This document shows, piece by piece, positions 26,373 to 33,654 of a stretch of 64,000 bases of DNA (positions within the stretch are counted from its first letter, which is position 1; every line of letters begins with the position of its first letter). Made by a program: the position numbers and the translations under genes. Source of the stretch: Blastococcus sp. TF02A-30 (GTDB taxonomy: Bacteria > Actinomycetota > Actinomycetes > Mycobacteriales > Geodermatophilaceae). Under the pieces are notes generated by a model. The model did not search any database, was not told the origin of the DNA, and saw only the letters and a list, made by a program, of their open reading frames with translations. The DNA lies in the NCBI RefSeq assembly GCF_003319185.1, contig NZ_QOHJ01000003.1, forward strand, positions 62,001-126,000, read 5' to 3'.

Positions 26373-26399
26373 GTTTCGCACAGGGTGCGGGAGGGGTAC
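26373..26399 (+). promoter_or_regulatory. SigF/SigB-type stress promoter
   Basis: GTTT (26373-26376) and GGGTAC (26394-26399) are separated by 17 bases, matching the actinobacterial SigF/SigB consensus GTTT-N14-17-GGGTA(C/T). It faces the three-gene stress operon starting at 26605, leaving a leader of about 200 bases. The leader (26400-26604) holds no gene I can support. Confidence 0.6.
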
Positions 26400-26604
26400 C
26401 AGCTCCCTGCGGCGCTCCCACCGGAGGCGGGGACCGGCGCGGCTCTCCGCCGTGCCCCGACCCGCCTCTCCGCCCACCCGCCACGCATGGATGCGACGGG
26501 TGGTCACGCTCGTCCCACCGGCGCCCGGCGCGGAGGGGCAGGTGTGGCCGGACGGCCCGGGGGTAGCGCCATCCCCGACCACGAAAGCCTGCCGAGGAGG
26601 ACCG

Positions 26605-27399
26605 ATGACTCACTCCATCGACGCCCCGCTCCCGCCCCCCACCACCACGACGACGTCCGGTAGCACGGGCACGGGCGAGAGCTCGTCGACCACCGCCCAG
26701 ACCGCTCAGACGGCCAAGGACGAGGCCCGCAACGTCGGGCAGACCGCCGTCCAGGCCGGCAGCCAGGTGGCCTCCACCGCTGCCGACCAGGCCAAGGAGG
26801 TGGCGCACGAGACCCAGCGCCAGGCCCAGGACCTGCTGCGCCAGGGCCAGTCGCAGCTCAAGGAGCAGACCGTCGCCCAGCAGCAGAAGGCCGCCCAGGG
26901 GCTCTCGTCCCTGGCCGGTGAGCTGCGCAGCCTGGCCGACGGCACCAGCCAGGGTGCGCCCGGGCCGGCCCGCGACCTGCTCCAGCAGGCCTCCGGCCTG
27001 ATCGACGGCTTCGCCGACAAGCTGCAGAACCGCGAGCCGGCGCAGCTGCTCGACGAGGTCCGGGCCTACGCCCGCCGCCGTCCCGGCATGTTCCTGCTCG
27101 GTGCCGCCGCAGCGGGGATCGTCGCCGGCCGGCTCACCAGCGGGGTGCGTGCCGCGCACAGCGACTCCTCCACCGGCACGTCGACGAACAACTACGTCGA
27201 CCCGGCGCCGACCTACCGCGACACCACCACGACGACGGGCACGACGTACACGGGCACCAGCGCCTCGTACTCGAGCGCCGGCTCCGCCCCGCTGCCGCCG
27301 CCCCCGTACGGCACGGTGCCGCCGGAGGGCAGCATGGTGCCGCCGGCCGCCCCGGCCGGCTGGGACGACCCGGCCCGCCGTCCCGGTGGGGTGGGCTGA
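26605..27399 (+). CDS. Hypothetical stress-operon membrane protein, Gln/Ala-rich
   Basis: Protein of 264 residues. A Thr/Ser-rich N-terminus is followed by a long Ala/Gln amphipathic region (about residues 30-130) resembling LEA or apolipoprotein-like repeats (QTAVQAGSQVASTAADQAKE). One hydrophobic segment (GMFLLGAAAAGIVAGRL) follows YARRRP. The tail is Thr/Tyr/Pro-rich and disordered. Such proteins recur in actinobacteria upstream of holin-like and DUF3618 genes. ATG follows GAGGAGG. The SigF/SigB-type promoter upstream suggests induction by envelope or desiccation stress. Biochemical role unknown. Confidence 0.75.
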   Translation: MTHSIDAPLPPPTTTTTSGSTGTGESSSTTAQTAQTAKDEARNVGQTAVQAGSQVASTAADQAKEVAHETQRQAQDLLRQGQSQLKEQTVAQQQKAAQGLSSLAGELRSLADGTSQGAPGPARDLLQQASGLIDGFADKLQNREPAQLLDEVRAYARRRPGMFLLGAAAAGIVAGRLTSGVRAAHSDSSTGTSTNNYVDPAPTYRDTTTTTGTTYTGTSASYSSAGSAPLPPPPYGTVPPEGSMVPPAAPAGWDDPARRPGGVG

Positions 27400-27402
27400 C
27401 CG

Positions 27403-27939
27403 ATGAGCTCCCCCTACTCCGGGGCCACCCCCTCGGGGGGCCAGCAGGGCTACGCCCCGCCGATGGTGGAACCGGCCACCCAGAACTACGCGGCCGACTA
27501 CTCGACCGGCCAGGCGCACAGCGGGAACCTCGGCACGCCGACCACGGATGAAGGTCGCCCGGACGTCGAGGGCACCTCGGTCGGCGCGCTGATCGGTGAG
27601 GTGACCAAGGACCTCTCCACGCTGATGCGCCAGGAGCTGGAGCTGGCCAAGGTCGAGATGAAGGCCGAGGCCAAGAAGGCCGGGCAGGGCGCCGGGATGT
27701 TCGGCGCCGCCGGGTTCGCCGGCTACATGGTGCTGATGTTCCTGTCCATCGCGCTCTGGTGGGCGCTGTCGCACCCGCTGGGCCACAGCTGGTCCGCGCT
27801 CGTGGTGGCGATCCTCTGGGGCGTCATCGGAGCCGTGGCCTTCGTGCTGGGCAGGAAGAAGTTCCAGCAGGTGAACCCGAAGCCCGAGCGCACCGTCGAC
27901 ACCCTCTCGCAGGTGCCCGGCGCGCTGAAGCCCAACTGA
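27403..27939 (+). CDS. Phage-holin-superfamily-like membrane protein (Phage_holin_3_6)
   Basis: Protein of 178 residues. After a disordered Gly/Pro/Gln N-terminus comes TSVGALIGEVTKDLSTLMRQELELAKVEMKAEAKK, the amphipathic signature of this family, then two helices (AGYMVLMFLSIALWWAL and ALVVAILWGVIGAVAFVLG). Despite the family name it is a chromosomal housekeeping or stress protein; no lysis genes are near. It starts 3 bases after the previous gene and precedes DUF3618 by 29 bases, the usual actinobacterial order. Confidence 0.85.
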   Translation: MSSPYSGATPSGGQQGYAPPMVEPATQNYAADYSTGQAHSGNLGTPTTDEGRPDVEGTSVGALIGEVTKDLSTLMRQELELAKVEMKAEAKKAGQGAGMFGAAGFAGYMVLMFLSIALWWALSHPLGHSWSALVVAILWGVIGAVAFVLGRKKFQQVNPKPERTVDTLSQVPGALKPN

Positions 27940-27968
27940 CCTCGCCGACCCGAGCTCAAGGAGCAGAC

Positions 27969-28637
27969 ATGACCAGCAGTGACCCGGACGTCATCCGGCG
28001 CCAGATCGAGGACACCCGTCGCGAGCTCAGCTACGACGTCGACGCCCTCAACGAGAAGGTCAACCCCACGCGCGTCATGGACCGGCGGGTGACCGCCGTC
28101 AAGGGGCGCGTGTCCGGACTCAAGGACAAGGTGATGGGAACCGCTCAGGACACCACGCAGTCCGCGCACGGCATGGCGTCGAACGCCGCCGGCTCCGTCC
28201 AGGACGCGGCCGGGAGCGCCGTGGGCAGCGTGCAGAACGCCGCCTCCAGCGCCGCCGGCGCCGTGCAGCAGGCCCCGGACATGGCGATCCGCCAGACCCA
28301 GGGCAACCCGCTGGCCGCCGGCCTCATCGCCTTCGGTGTCGGCTGGCTGGTGTCGAGCCTGCTGCCGGCCACCCAGAAGGAGCAGCAGCTGGCCTCGCAG
28401 GCCGAGTCCGCCGTGCGCGAGCACAAGGACACCCTCATGGCCCCGGCCAAGGAGGCCGCCCAGGAGATCGGCGAGCAGCTGAAGCCGGCTGCCCAGGAGG
28501 CCGTCGAGTCGGTGAAGGCGACCGCCCAGGACGCCGCCACCACGGTCAAGGGCGAGGGCCAGTCCGCCGCCCAGGACGTGCAGGGTCAGGCCCAGCAGTC
28601 CAAGGACACGGTCCAGAGCCAGGCCACCAGCTCCTGA
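27969..28637 (+). CDS. DUF3618 family protein
   Basis: Protein of 222 residues. The N-terminal DPDVIRRQIEDTRRELSYDVDALNEKVNP is the diagnostic DUF3618 motif. Ala/Gln-rich amphipathic repeats flank one hydrophobic segment (GNPLAAGLIAFGVGWLVSSLLP); the C-terminal part looks LEA-like (AAQEIGEQLKPAAQEAVESV). It is probably an inner-membrane protein with cytoplasmic or surface-associated amphipathic arms that protects the envelope under stress; this is inferred from composition only. ATG follows AAGGAG. It is last in the stress operon, before a strong terminator. Confidence 0.85.
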   Translation: MTSSDPDVIRRQIEDTRRELSYDVDALNEKVNPTRVMDRRVTAVKGRVSGLKDKVMGTAQDTTQSAHGMASNAAGSVQDAAGSAVGSVQNAASSAAGAVQQAPDMAIRQTQGNPLAAGLIAFGVGWLVSSLLPATQKEQQLASQAESAVREHKDTLMAPAKEAAQEIGEQLKPAAQEAVESVKATAQDAATTVKGEGQSAAQDVQGQAQQSKDTVQSQATSS

Positions 28638-28672
28638 CCTGCCCGCGGGTCGCCCGACCCGCACCGCATCGC

Positions 28673-28706
28673 CTGCGCCCCGCCGGGATCCCCCGGCGGG
28701 GCGCAG
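28673..28706 (+). terminator. Strong terminator of the stress operon
   Basis: CTGCGCCCCGCCGGG pairs almost perfectly with CCCCGGCGGGGCGCAG. A smaller hairpin (GCGGGTCG/CGACCCGC) lies just before it. Confidence 0.75.
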
Positions 28707-28719
28707 TGCTGCCCGGGGT

Positions 28720-28735
28720 TCACCCGCAGGGGTGA
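28720..28735. promoter_or_regulatory. TCACC-N6-GGTGA dyad upstream of response-regulator operon
   Basis: The 16-base dyad TCACCCGCAGGGGTGA lies 100 bases before the receiver gene at 28836. The same half-sites and spacing recur at 34414-34429 between two other response-regulator genes, suggesting a shared transcription factor. Confidence 0.4.
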
Positions 28736-28835
28736 GACCGCCCGCGGGGAACCTGCAGGGCCCGCTCGGGACCGCCGTTGTCGCAGGTGACGACGACGGC
28801 CCCGAGCACGGGGCCCTGACCGACAGGAGCGCCCC

Positions 28836-29270
28836 GTGGACGAGGCCCGGCACACCCTCGTCCCGGCACCCCGCCGTCCGGCCGACCCCGCCCCCGTGCG
28901 GGTGCTCGTGGCCGACGACGAGGACGACATCCGCTCCCTCGTGTGCGTCGCCGTGGCGAAGTCCGGCGGCGTGGTCGTCGACTCGGTCGCCGACGGCACC
29001 GCCGCGCTGACCGCCGCGCGCGCGGGCTCCCCCGACGTCGTCGTGCTCGACGTGTCCATGCCCGGCGCCACCGGGCTGGAGGTCTGCGCGGCCCTGCGCG
29101 CCGAACCGTCCACCGCCGGCATCCGGGTGCTGCTGCTCTCGGCGGGTGCCTCCCTCGACGACGTCGCCGTCGGCCTCGCCGCCGGCGCCGACGCCTACCT
29201 GGCCAAGCCGTTCGCCGTCTCCGGGCTGGTGCACCAGCTGCGGACCCTGACCGAGCGGCAGCCGGCATGA
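28836..29270 (+). CDS. Single-domain response regulator (receiver only)
   Basis: CheY-like receiver of 144 residues with no output domain. All key residues are present: acidic pocket in VADDEDDIR, phospho-acceptor Asp in VVVLDVSMPG, Ser in VLLLSAG and Lys in YLAKPF. It probably shuttles phosphate or signals by protein contact. GTG follows CAGGAG. It overlaps the histidine kinase gene as ATGA, so the two form a coupled pair. The target is unknown; the nearby degenerate receiver-Hpt protein (32884-33558) cannot be a phosphate partner. Confidence 0.9.
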   Translation: MDEARHTLVPAPRRPADPAPVRVLVADDEDDIRSLVCVAVAKSGGVVVDSVADGTAALTAARAGSPDVVVLDVSMPGATGLEVCAALRAEPSTAGIRVLLLSAGASLDDVAVGLAAGADAYLAKPFAVSGLVHQLRTLTERQPA

Positions 29271-31003
29271 CCACCGCCGTCCTCGACCGCGGCACCGCCC
29301 GCCCGCGGCTCCAGGCCGGGCTGACCGAGGCCTGGCGCTCCGCCGTCCTCGGCCCGCTGCCGTGCTCCGTCATGTTCGGCACCGCCGCGCTCCTGATGGC
29401 GACGGGCACCCTGCCGGTCACCGACGTCGAGCTCGTCCTGGCCGGCCTGGCCACCGCCCTGGCAGCGATCACCACGGCGTGGCTGTCGCCGTCCGCCGGG
29501 CACGTGCGCGCCGTCGCCGTCCCGCTGGCGAACCTGGGGGCCGTGGGGCTGGTCTACGCCGGCACCGACTCGCCCGCGGCGCTGTTCCTGCTCGTGAGCC
29601 CCCTCTACGGGCTGGTCAGCCACCCGCGCCGGGCCGGCGTCGCCACGGCGGTGCTCGGCACGCTCACCGTCCTGCTCGTGCCCGAGCTGCTGGGTGCCGG
29701 CAGCTCGTCCTGGGCGACCGAACCGGCGTCGCTGGTCCTCGGCCCGCTGGTCGTGGGCCTCGGCGGTGCCGCGGTGCACGAGAGCGGGCGCCGGCTCACC
29801 GCCCAGGCGGCCGCCATCCAGCGGCTGCAGGACGAGCAGGCCGCCCTGCTCGAGCAGGTGCAGAGCCGGGCCGACGAGCTCGACCAGGCGTCGCGCATCC
29901 TCGCCGCCCGCGCCCAGACCATGACCAGCGTCATCGACGCGGTCACGGAGCAGTCGATCATCGGCACCGACCCCGACGGCACGATCCGCGTCTGGAACCC
30001 GGGCGCCGAGAAGCTCCTCGGCCTGCTCCGCGCCGACGTGGTGCGGCAGCGCTCGATCGTGGAGTTCCACCTCCCCGAGGAGCTGGAGGAGGTCGCGGCC
30101 GCGCACGGGGCCGCCGTCGGCCTGGACGCGCTGGTGCACGCGGCCCAGGAGCACGGCAGCGACGTGCGCGACTGGACCTACGTCGGGGCCGACGGACGCA
30201 CCCGCACGGTGTCGGTCGCGGTCACCCCGCGCACCGACGACCGCGGCGTGCACGCCGGCTGGAACTTCGTGGGCACCGACATGACCGAGGTGCGCGCCAC
30301 CGAGCGGATGAAGGACCAGTTCGTCAGCCTGATCAGCCACGAGCTGCGCACCCCGCTCACCTCGATCCTCGGCTACCTCGAGCTGGTGCTCGACGACGAG
30401 GACCGCACGCTGACCGACGAGCAGCGCCAGTACCTGTCCACCGTGGAGCGCAACGCCGACCGGCTGCTGCGCCTGGTGGGCGACCTGCTCTTCACCGCCC
30501 GCGTGGAGGCCGGCCAGTTCACCCTGCAGCCCGAGGACGTCGACCTGGTCGGCATCGTCCGGGCCGCCGAGGAGACCGCCCGCGTGGCGGCGGCGACGGC
30601 CGGGGTCGAGCTGGTCGTGGAGGTACCCGACGACGCCGTCGTGGTCTCCGGGGACGCTGTGCGGCTGGGGCAGGCGTGCGACAACCTCGTCTCCAACGCC
30701 GTCAAGTTCACGCCGGCCGGTGGCCGCGTGACCCTCACCGTCGAGGCCGACCGGCAGGACGGGCGGCCCGTCGCCCGGATGTCGGTGCGCGACACCGGCA
30801 TCGGCATCCCGAACGACGAGCAGGGCAAGCTGTTCACCCGGTTCTTCCGCGCCTCGACCGCCACCCGCAACGCCGTCCCCGGCGTGGGTCTGGGGTTGAC
30901 GATCACCAAGGCGATCACCACCGCGCACGGCGGCTCGCTGGACCTCGCCAGCGTCGAAGGCGAGGGCACGACGTTCACGCTCACCCTCCCCCGCGAGGCC
31001 TAG
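29267..31003 (+). CDS. Membrane sensor histidine kinase with PAS domain
   Basis: Sensor kinase of 578 residues. Residues about 30-190 form several helices with very short loops, so sensing is probably within the membrane. A coiled coil (about 195-225) leads to a PAS domain (about 230-345, IIGTDPDGTIRVWNPGAEKL). The H-box FVSLISHELRTPLTS has the phospho-His at residue 358. N-box DNLVSNAVKFTPAGG, D-box VRDTGIGIP and G2 box GVGLGLTITKAI are intact. It overlaps the receiver gene. Stimulus unknown; location before the TasA-like operon suggests matrix control. Confidence 0.93.
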   Translation: MTTAVLDRGTARPRLQAGLTEAWRSAVLGPLPCSVMFGTAALLMATGTLPVTDVELVLAGLATALAAITTAWLSPSAGHVRAVAVPLANLGAVGLVYAGTDSPAALFLLVSPLYGLVSHPRRAGVATAVLGTLTVLLVPELLGAGSSSWATEPASLVLGPLVVGLGGAAVHESGRRLTAQAAAIQRLQDEQAALLEQVQSRADELDQASRILAARAQTMTSVIDAVTEQSIIGTDPDGTIRVWNPGAEKLLGLLRADVVRQRSIVEFHLPEELEEVAAAHGAAVGLDALVHAAQEHGSDVRDWTYVGADGRTRTVSVAVTPRTDDRGVHAGWNFVGTDMTEVRATERMKDQFVSLISHELRTPLTSILGYLELVLDDEDRTLTDEQRQYLSTVERNADRLLRLVGDLLFTARVEAGQFTLQPEDVDLVGIVRAAEETARVAAATAGVELVVEVPDDAVVVSGDAVRLGQACDNLVSNAVKFTPAGGRVTLTVEADRQDGRPVARMSVRDTGIGIPNDEQGKLFTRFFRASTATRNAVPGVGLGLTITKAITTAHGGSLDLASVEGEGTTFTLTLPREA

Positions 31004-31040
31004 CAGCCGCAGGGACGCCCTCAGCGCACCCAGCGGTCGG

Positions 31041-31090
31041 CCCCGCCGCAGGGGCCCACCACGAGGAACGAGTGGTGGGGGGCGGCGGGG
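31041..31090 (+). terminator. Terminator hairpin after the histidine kinase
   Basis: CCCCGCCGC pairs with GCGGCGGGG, with an inner CCACCAC/GTGGTGG-type stem, followed by TCCTTTCGTTCTT, a relatively T-rich tail. Confidence 0.7.
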
Positions 31091-31101
31091 TCCTTTCGTT
31101 C

Positions 31102-31123
31102 TTGCGGATTCCTTGCGGTTTCC
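31102..31123 (+). promoter_or_regulatory. Tandem 11-bp direct repeat upstream of the TasA-like gene
   Basis: TTGCGGATTCC is followed directly by TTGCGGTTTCC (10 of 11 identical). One-turn tandem repeats are typical of OmpR-family regulator sites. An OmpR-type regulator is encoded at 33655-34365. Position about 85 bases before the start codon fits an activator site. Confidence 0.45.
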
Positions 31124-31154
31124 GCGCGGGTGCCCTGCGGAAGCCCCTCCAGAG

Positions 31155-31201
31155 TTCTCCCTGTCACCGGAAACGGACCGGTGGCACGGACACAGGGAGA
31201 A
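31155..31201 (+). promoter_or_regulatory. Leader hairpin that buries the Shine-Dalgarno of the TasA-like gene
   Basis: TTCTCCCTGT (31155-31164) is the exact complement of ACAGGGAGAA (31192-31201), which contains the AGGGAG ribosome site 6 bases before ATG 31208. An inner CACCGG/CCGGTG stem stabilises the loop. In RNA this would block initiation until opened, a plausible translational switch. Confidence 0.6.
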
Positions 31202-31207
31202 CCAGTC

Positions 31208-31822
31208 ATGAGCGCCAAGGTCACCAGCTCCACCGCCCGCAAGGTCGTCGGCTCGCTCGGCGTGATCGGCGCCGCTGCCGCGGTCGCCGGCATGGGCACC
31301 TTCGGTTCCTTCACCGACAGCAGCACCCCGGTCAACACCACGATCCAGGCCGGCACGCTCAACATCGACGTCACCGCAGCGCGCTACGCCTTCCCGGTCA
31401 CCACCTCGAACTTCGTCCCGGGCGACACGATGACCCGCGCGATCAACCTTAAGAACAGCGGCGACGCGTTCGGTTCGATCAGCTTCTCCTCGGCCGCCAC
31501 GGTCGGCAGCGTCCTGACCGACGGCACGGCCAACGGCCTGCAGCTGTCCGTCAAGTCCTGCTCGGTCCCGTGGACCCAGGGCGGCACCGCCGCGGCGCCG
31601 ACCTACTCCTGCGCCGGCGTCGTCGCCGACGTCGTCCCGGCCGGCCCGGTCGTGCGCACCAACGTGCCGCTGACCAACCCCAAGTCGCTGGCCAGCAACG
31701 GCACCGACTACCTCACGGTCTCGATCTCGCTGCCCCTGGCCGCAGACAACAAGTTCCAGGGTCAGTCCGCGTCCCTGAGCCTCGCCTTCACCGGCACCCA
31801 GGCCACCGGCACCAACCGCTGA
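31208..31822 (+). CDS. TasA/camelysin-like secreted matrix protein (SipW-type signal peptide)
   Basis: Secreted protein of 204 residues. The N-terminus (RKVVGSLGVIGAAAAVAGMG, then TFGSFTDSSTPVNTTIQAG) matches the SipW-dependent signal pattern, in which a hydrophobic core is followed by a FxD/TD element and N-x-x-x-x-AGTL. The mature domain is Ser/Thr-rich and beta-structured, like TasA and CalY fibre proteins. It is cleaved presumably by the signal peptidase encoded 28 bases downstream. Such proteins build biofilm fibres in Bacillus; a similar role here is inference. Translation may be controlled by the leader hairpin. Confidence 0.8.
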   Translation: MSAKVTSSTARKVVGSLGVIGAAAAVAGMGTFGSFTDSSTPVNTTIQAGTLNIDVTAARYAFPVTTSNFVPGDTMTRAINLKNSGDAFGSISFSSAATVGSVLTDGTANGLQLSVKSCSVPWTQGGTAAAPTYSCAGVVADVVPAGPVVRTNVPLTNPKSLASNGTDYLTVSISLPLAADNKFQGQSASLSLAFTGTQATGTNR

Positions 31823-31850
31823 CCCGGCTGACACCACCGGAGATCACGCC

Positions 31851-32477
31851 ATGACCGCCATCCTCCCCGTCCGTCGCCCGGGGGCAGCCAGCGCGCTGCC
31901 CCCGGCCGGGGACGAGCGCACCGCGCCGGCCCAGCGGGTCGCCACGGCCCGTCGCATCGGGAGCCTGCTCGCCCCGTGGCTCGTCCGCGGGATCGTGGGC
32001 CTGGCCGTCCTGGTGTTCGCTCTCCTCGCCGTGGGCCCGCACGTCCTCGGCTACCGCACGATGACCATGCTCACCGGCAGCATGTCGCCGGAGATCGACC
32101 CGGGTGACGTCACCATCGCCACCCCCATCGCCATCGACGAGGTCACCGAGGGCATGGTGATCACCTACCACCAGCCGATCGGCGACCGCAGCCTCGTCAC
32201 CCACCGCGTCGTCTCGGTCGAGCACGGCTCCGACGGCACCGTCAGCGTGCAGACCAAGGGCGACGCCAACGAGGCGGTCGACCCCTGGACCGCGACGCTG
32301 GAGGGCGACACCGCCTACCAGGTGCGCGCCGTCGTCCCCGAGCTGGGCCACCTCGTGCAGGCCCTGCGCACCCCCGTTCTCACCCAGGTGCTCGTGTACG
32401 GCGCCCCGGCCCTGCTGGCCGGCTGGCTGCTGCTGACCATCTGGCGCCCCGCTCGTGACCAGGAGGACCAGGCATGA
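31851..32477 (+). CDS. SipW/ER-type signal peptidase I
   Basis: Membrane serine protease of 208 residues that should cleave the signal peptides of the flanking secreted proteins. The nucleophile is in LTGSMSPEIDPGDV. The general base is His (SLVTHRVVSV) rather than the Lys of ordinary bacterial signal peptidases, which places it in the SipW/archaeal-ER branch. Helices are near residues 45-68 and 180-200. The gene lies between the TasA-like gene and a second secreted protein, which it overlaps as ATGA. This neighbourhood strongly supports the dedicated-peptidase role. Confidence 0.9.
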   Translation: MTAILPVRRPGAASALPPAGDERTAPAQRVATARRIGSLLAPWLVRGIVGLAVLVFALLAVGPHVLGYRTMTMLTGSMSPEIDPGDVTIATPIAIDEVTEGMVITYHQPIGDRSLVTHRVVSVEHGSDGTVSVQTKGDANEAVDPWTATLEGDTAYQVRAVVPELGHLVQALRTPVLTQVLVYGAPALLAGWLLLTIWRPARDQEDQA

Positions 32478-32890
32478 CCGCGCTCCGCCGCACCGCCGTC
32501 CTGATCGGCCTGATCGCCGCCGTGCTCGTCGGCACGAGCATCCCGGCCTCGGCCACCTTCACCGCCAGCGAGGCCGTGGCCACCTCGGTCACCACCGCCA
32601 CGGTGACCGCGCCGACGAACGTCGTCCTCGACGTCCGGTGCGACAGCTGGAACCTGTACGCCACGATCCGCTGGACGGGCAGCAACGCCCCCAAGGTCAG
32701 CGGCTACCGGATCGCCGCCACGGTCCCCGGGATGCCGACCATGGAGTTCACCGCCGCTGCGGGCGCCAGCCGCTACGACCACAGCATGGGCCGCGCCTGG
32801 GCCGCCTACCCGATCTCCGTGACGGTCACGACGCTGACCGCCTACGGCTGGACCAAGACCTCCGCGGTCGTGACGGGCACGTCGTGCTGA
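32474..32890 (+). CDS. Second SipW-associated secreted protein, FN3-like
   Basis: Secreted protein of 138 residues. A basic N-terminus and hydrophobic core end at PASATFTASEAV, resembling the SipW cleavage region. The rest has the strand pattern of a fibronectin type III-like domain (WNLYATIRWTG, KVSGYRIAATV, ISVTVTTLTAYGW) and two Cys residues (VRCDSW and the C-terminal TSC) that could pair. Likely a minor matrix or anchoring component for the TasA-like fibre. It overlaps the signal peptidase gene and, by 7 bases, the degenerate receiver-Hpt gene. Confidence 0.7.
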   Translation: MTALRRTAVLIGLIAAVLVGTSIPASATFTASEAVATSVTTATVTAPTNVVLDVRCDSWNLYATIRWTGSNAPKVSGYRIAATVPGMPTMEFTAAAGASRYDHSMGRAWAAYPISVTVTTLTAYGWTKTSAVVTGTSC

Positions 32891-33558
32891 CCGCCCTCGT
32901 CGTGGACGCCGACGCTCTCGCCCGTCGCCGCACCGCCGGCCTGCTCCGCCTCGGCGGGTGGCACGTCCGGGAGGCCGCCGGCACCCGCACCGCGCTGGAC
33001 GAGTCCGCCGCCCTGGAGCTCGACCTCGTCGTCACCGCGGTCGTGCTGGGCGACGAGGACGGCCTCGCGCTCCTGCGCCGCCTCCGCGCCGCCGGCTCCC
33101 GCGCCCGGTTCCTCGCGGTGGCCGACGAGCCCACCGACGCCGTCCGGGCCGCGGCGGCCGCCGCCGGCGCGATGGCCGTGCTGGCCACGCCGGTGCGGGC
33201 CGATGTCCTCCTCGACTTCCTGCGCAGCCGGACCACGGGGCCGGCTGCGCAGGGCACGACCACCGCGATCTCCGAGTTCGACGACCTGCACGACGTCGAC
33301 CTCGACGCCGAGCTCTGGGACCGGCTCCAGGAGATGTACGTGCACGCCCTGCCCGACCGCCTCTCCGCGATCGAGACGCACACCCGCACCGGCGACAGCA
33401 CCGCGGTCGCCTCGGCCGCCTACACGCTGGCCGGCACGAGCGGTCAGCTGGGCCATCCCGAGGTCGCCTCCGTGTGCCAGGCCATCGCGGCCGACGCGCG
33501 GCGCGGCGTCCTCGCCCATTCCCGGGTCGTGCAGCTGCACGCCCTGGCCGGCGTCTGA
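32884..33558 (+). CDS. Degenerate receiver-Hpt protein (both phospho-acceptors lost)
   Basis: Protein of 224 residues. Residues 1-115 have a receiver fold, but the phospho-acceptor position is Ala52 (VVTAVVLGDEDG), the Thr/Ser position is Ala80 and the Lys position is Thr102 (LATPV). Residues about 135-224 have the Hpt helical bundle, where the usual AHxLKGxSxxxG reads AAYTLAGTSGQLG, giving Tyr180 for His and Ala183 for Lys. Phosphotransfer is therefore not expected in either domain; a protein-binding or allosteric role is more likely. GTG at 32884 overlaps the previous stop by 7 bases. A strong hairpin terminates the operon. Confidence 0.75.
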   Translation: MLTALVVDADALARRRTAGLLRLGGWHVREAAGTRTALDESAALELDLVVTAVVLGDEDGLALLRRLRAAGSRARFLAVADEPTDAVRAAAAAAGAMAVLATPVRADVLLDFLRSRTTGPAAQGTTTAISEFDDLHDVDLDAELWDRLQEMYVHALPDRLSAIETHTRTGDSTAVASAAYTLAGTSGQLGHPEVASVCQAIAADARRGVLAHSRVVQLHALAGV

Positions 33559-33592
33559 ACCCTGACCCCGTTCCGACCGCCCGCACCCAACA

Positions 33593-33630
33593 CGAAGGCC
33601 CGCAGACGATCCGTCGTCTGCGGGCCTTCG
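33593..33630. terminator. Bidirectional terminator
   Basis: A 17-base perfect stem (CGAAGGCCCGCAGACGA and its complement) with a 4-base loop separates the convergent pseudo-receiver and OmpR-type genes. Confidence 0.8.
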
Positions 33631-33654
33631 CGGTCCCCGTCCAAGGGGGGTCTG

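Noticed and set aside
27403-27939. Holin-like gene as a sign of prophage
   Set aside because: No phage structural, lysis, integrase or attachment features nearby; this family is a standard chromosomal neighbour of DUF3618.
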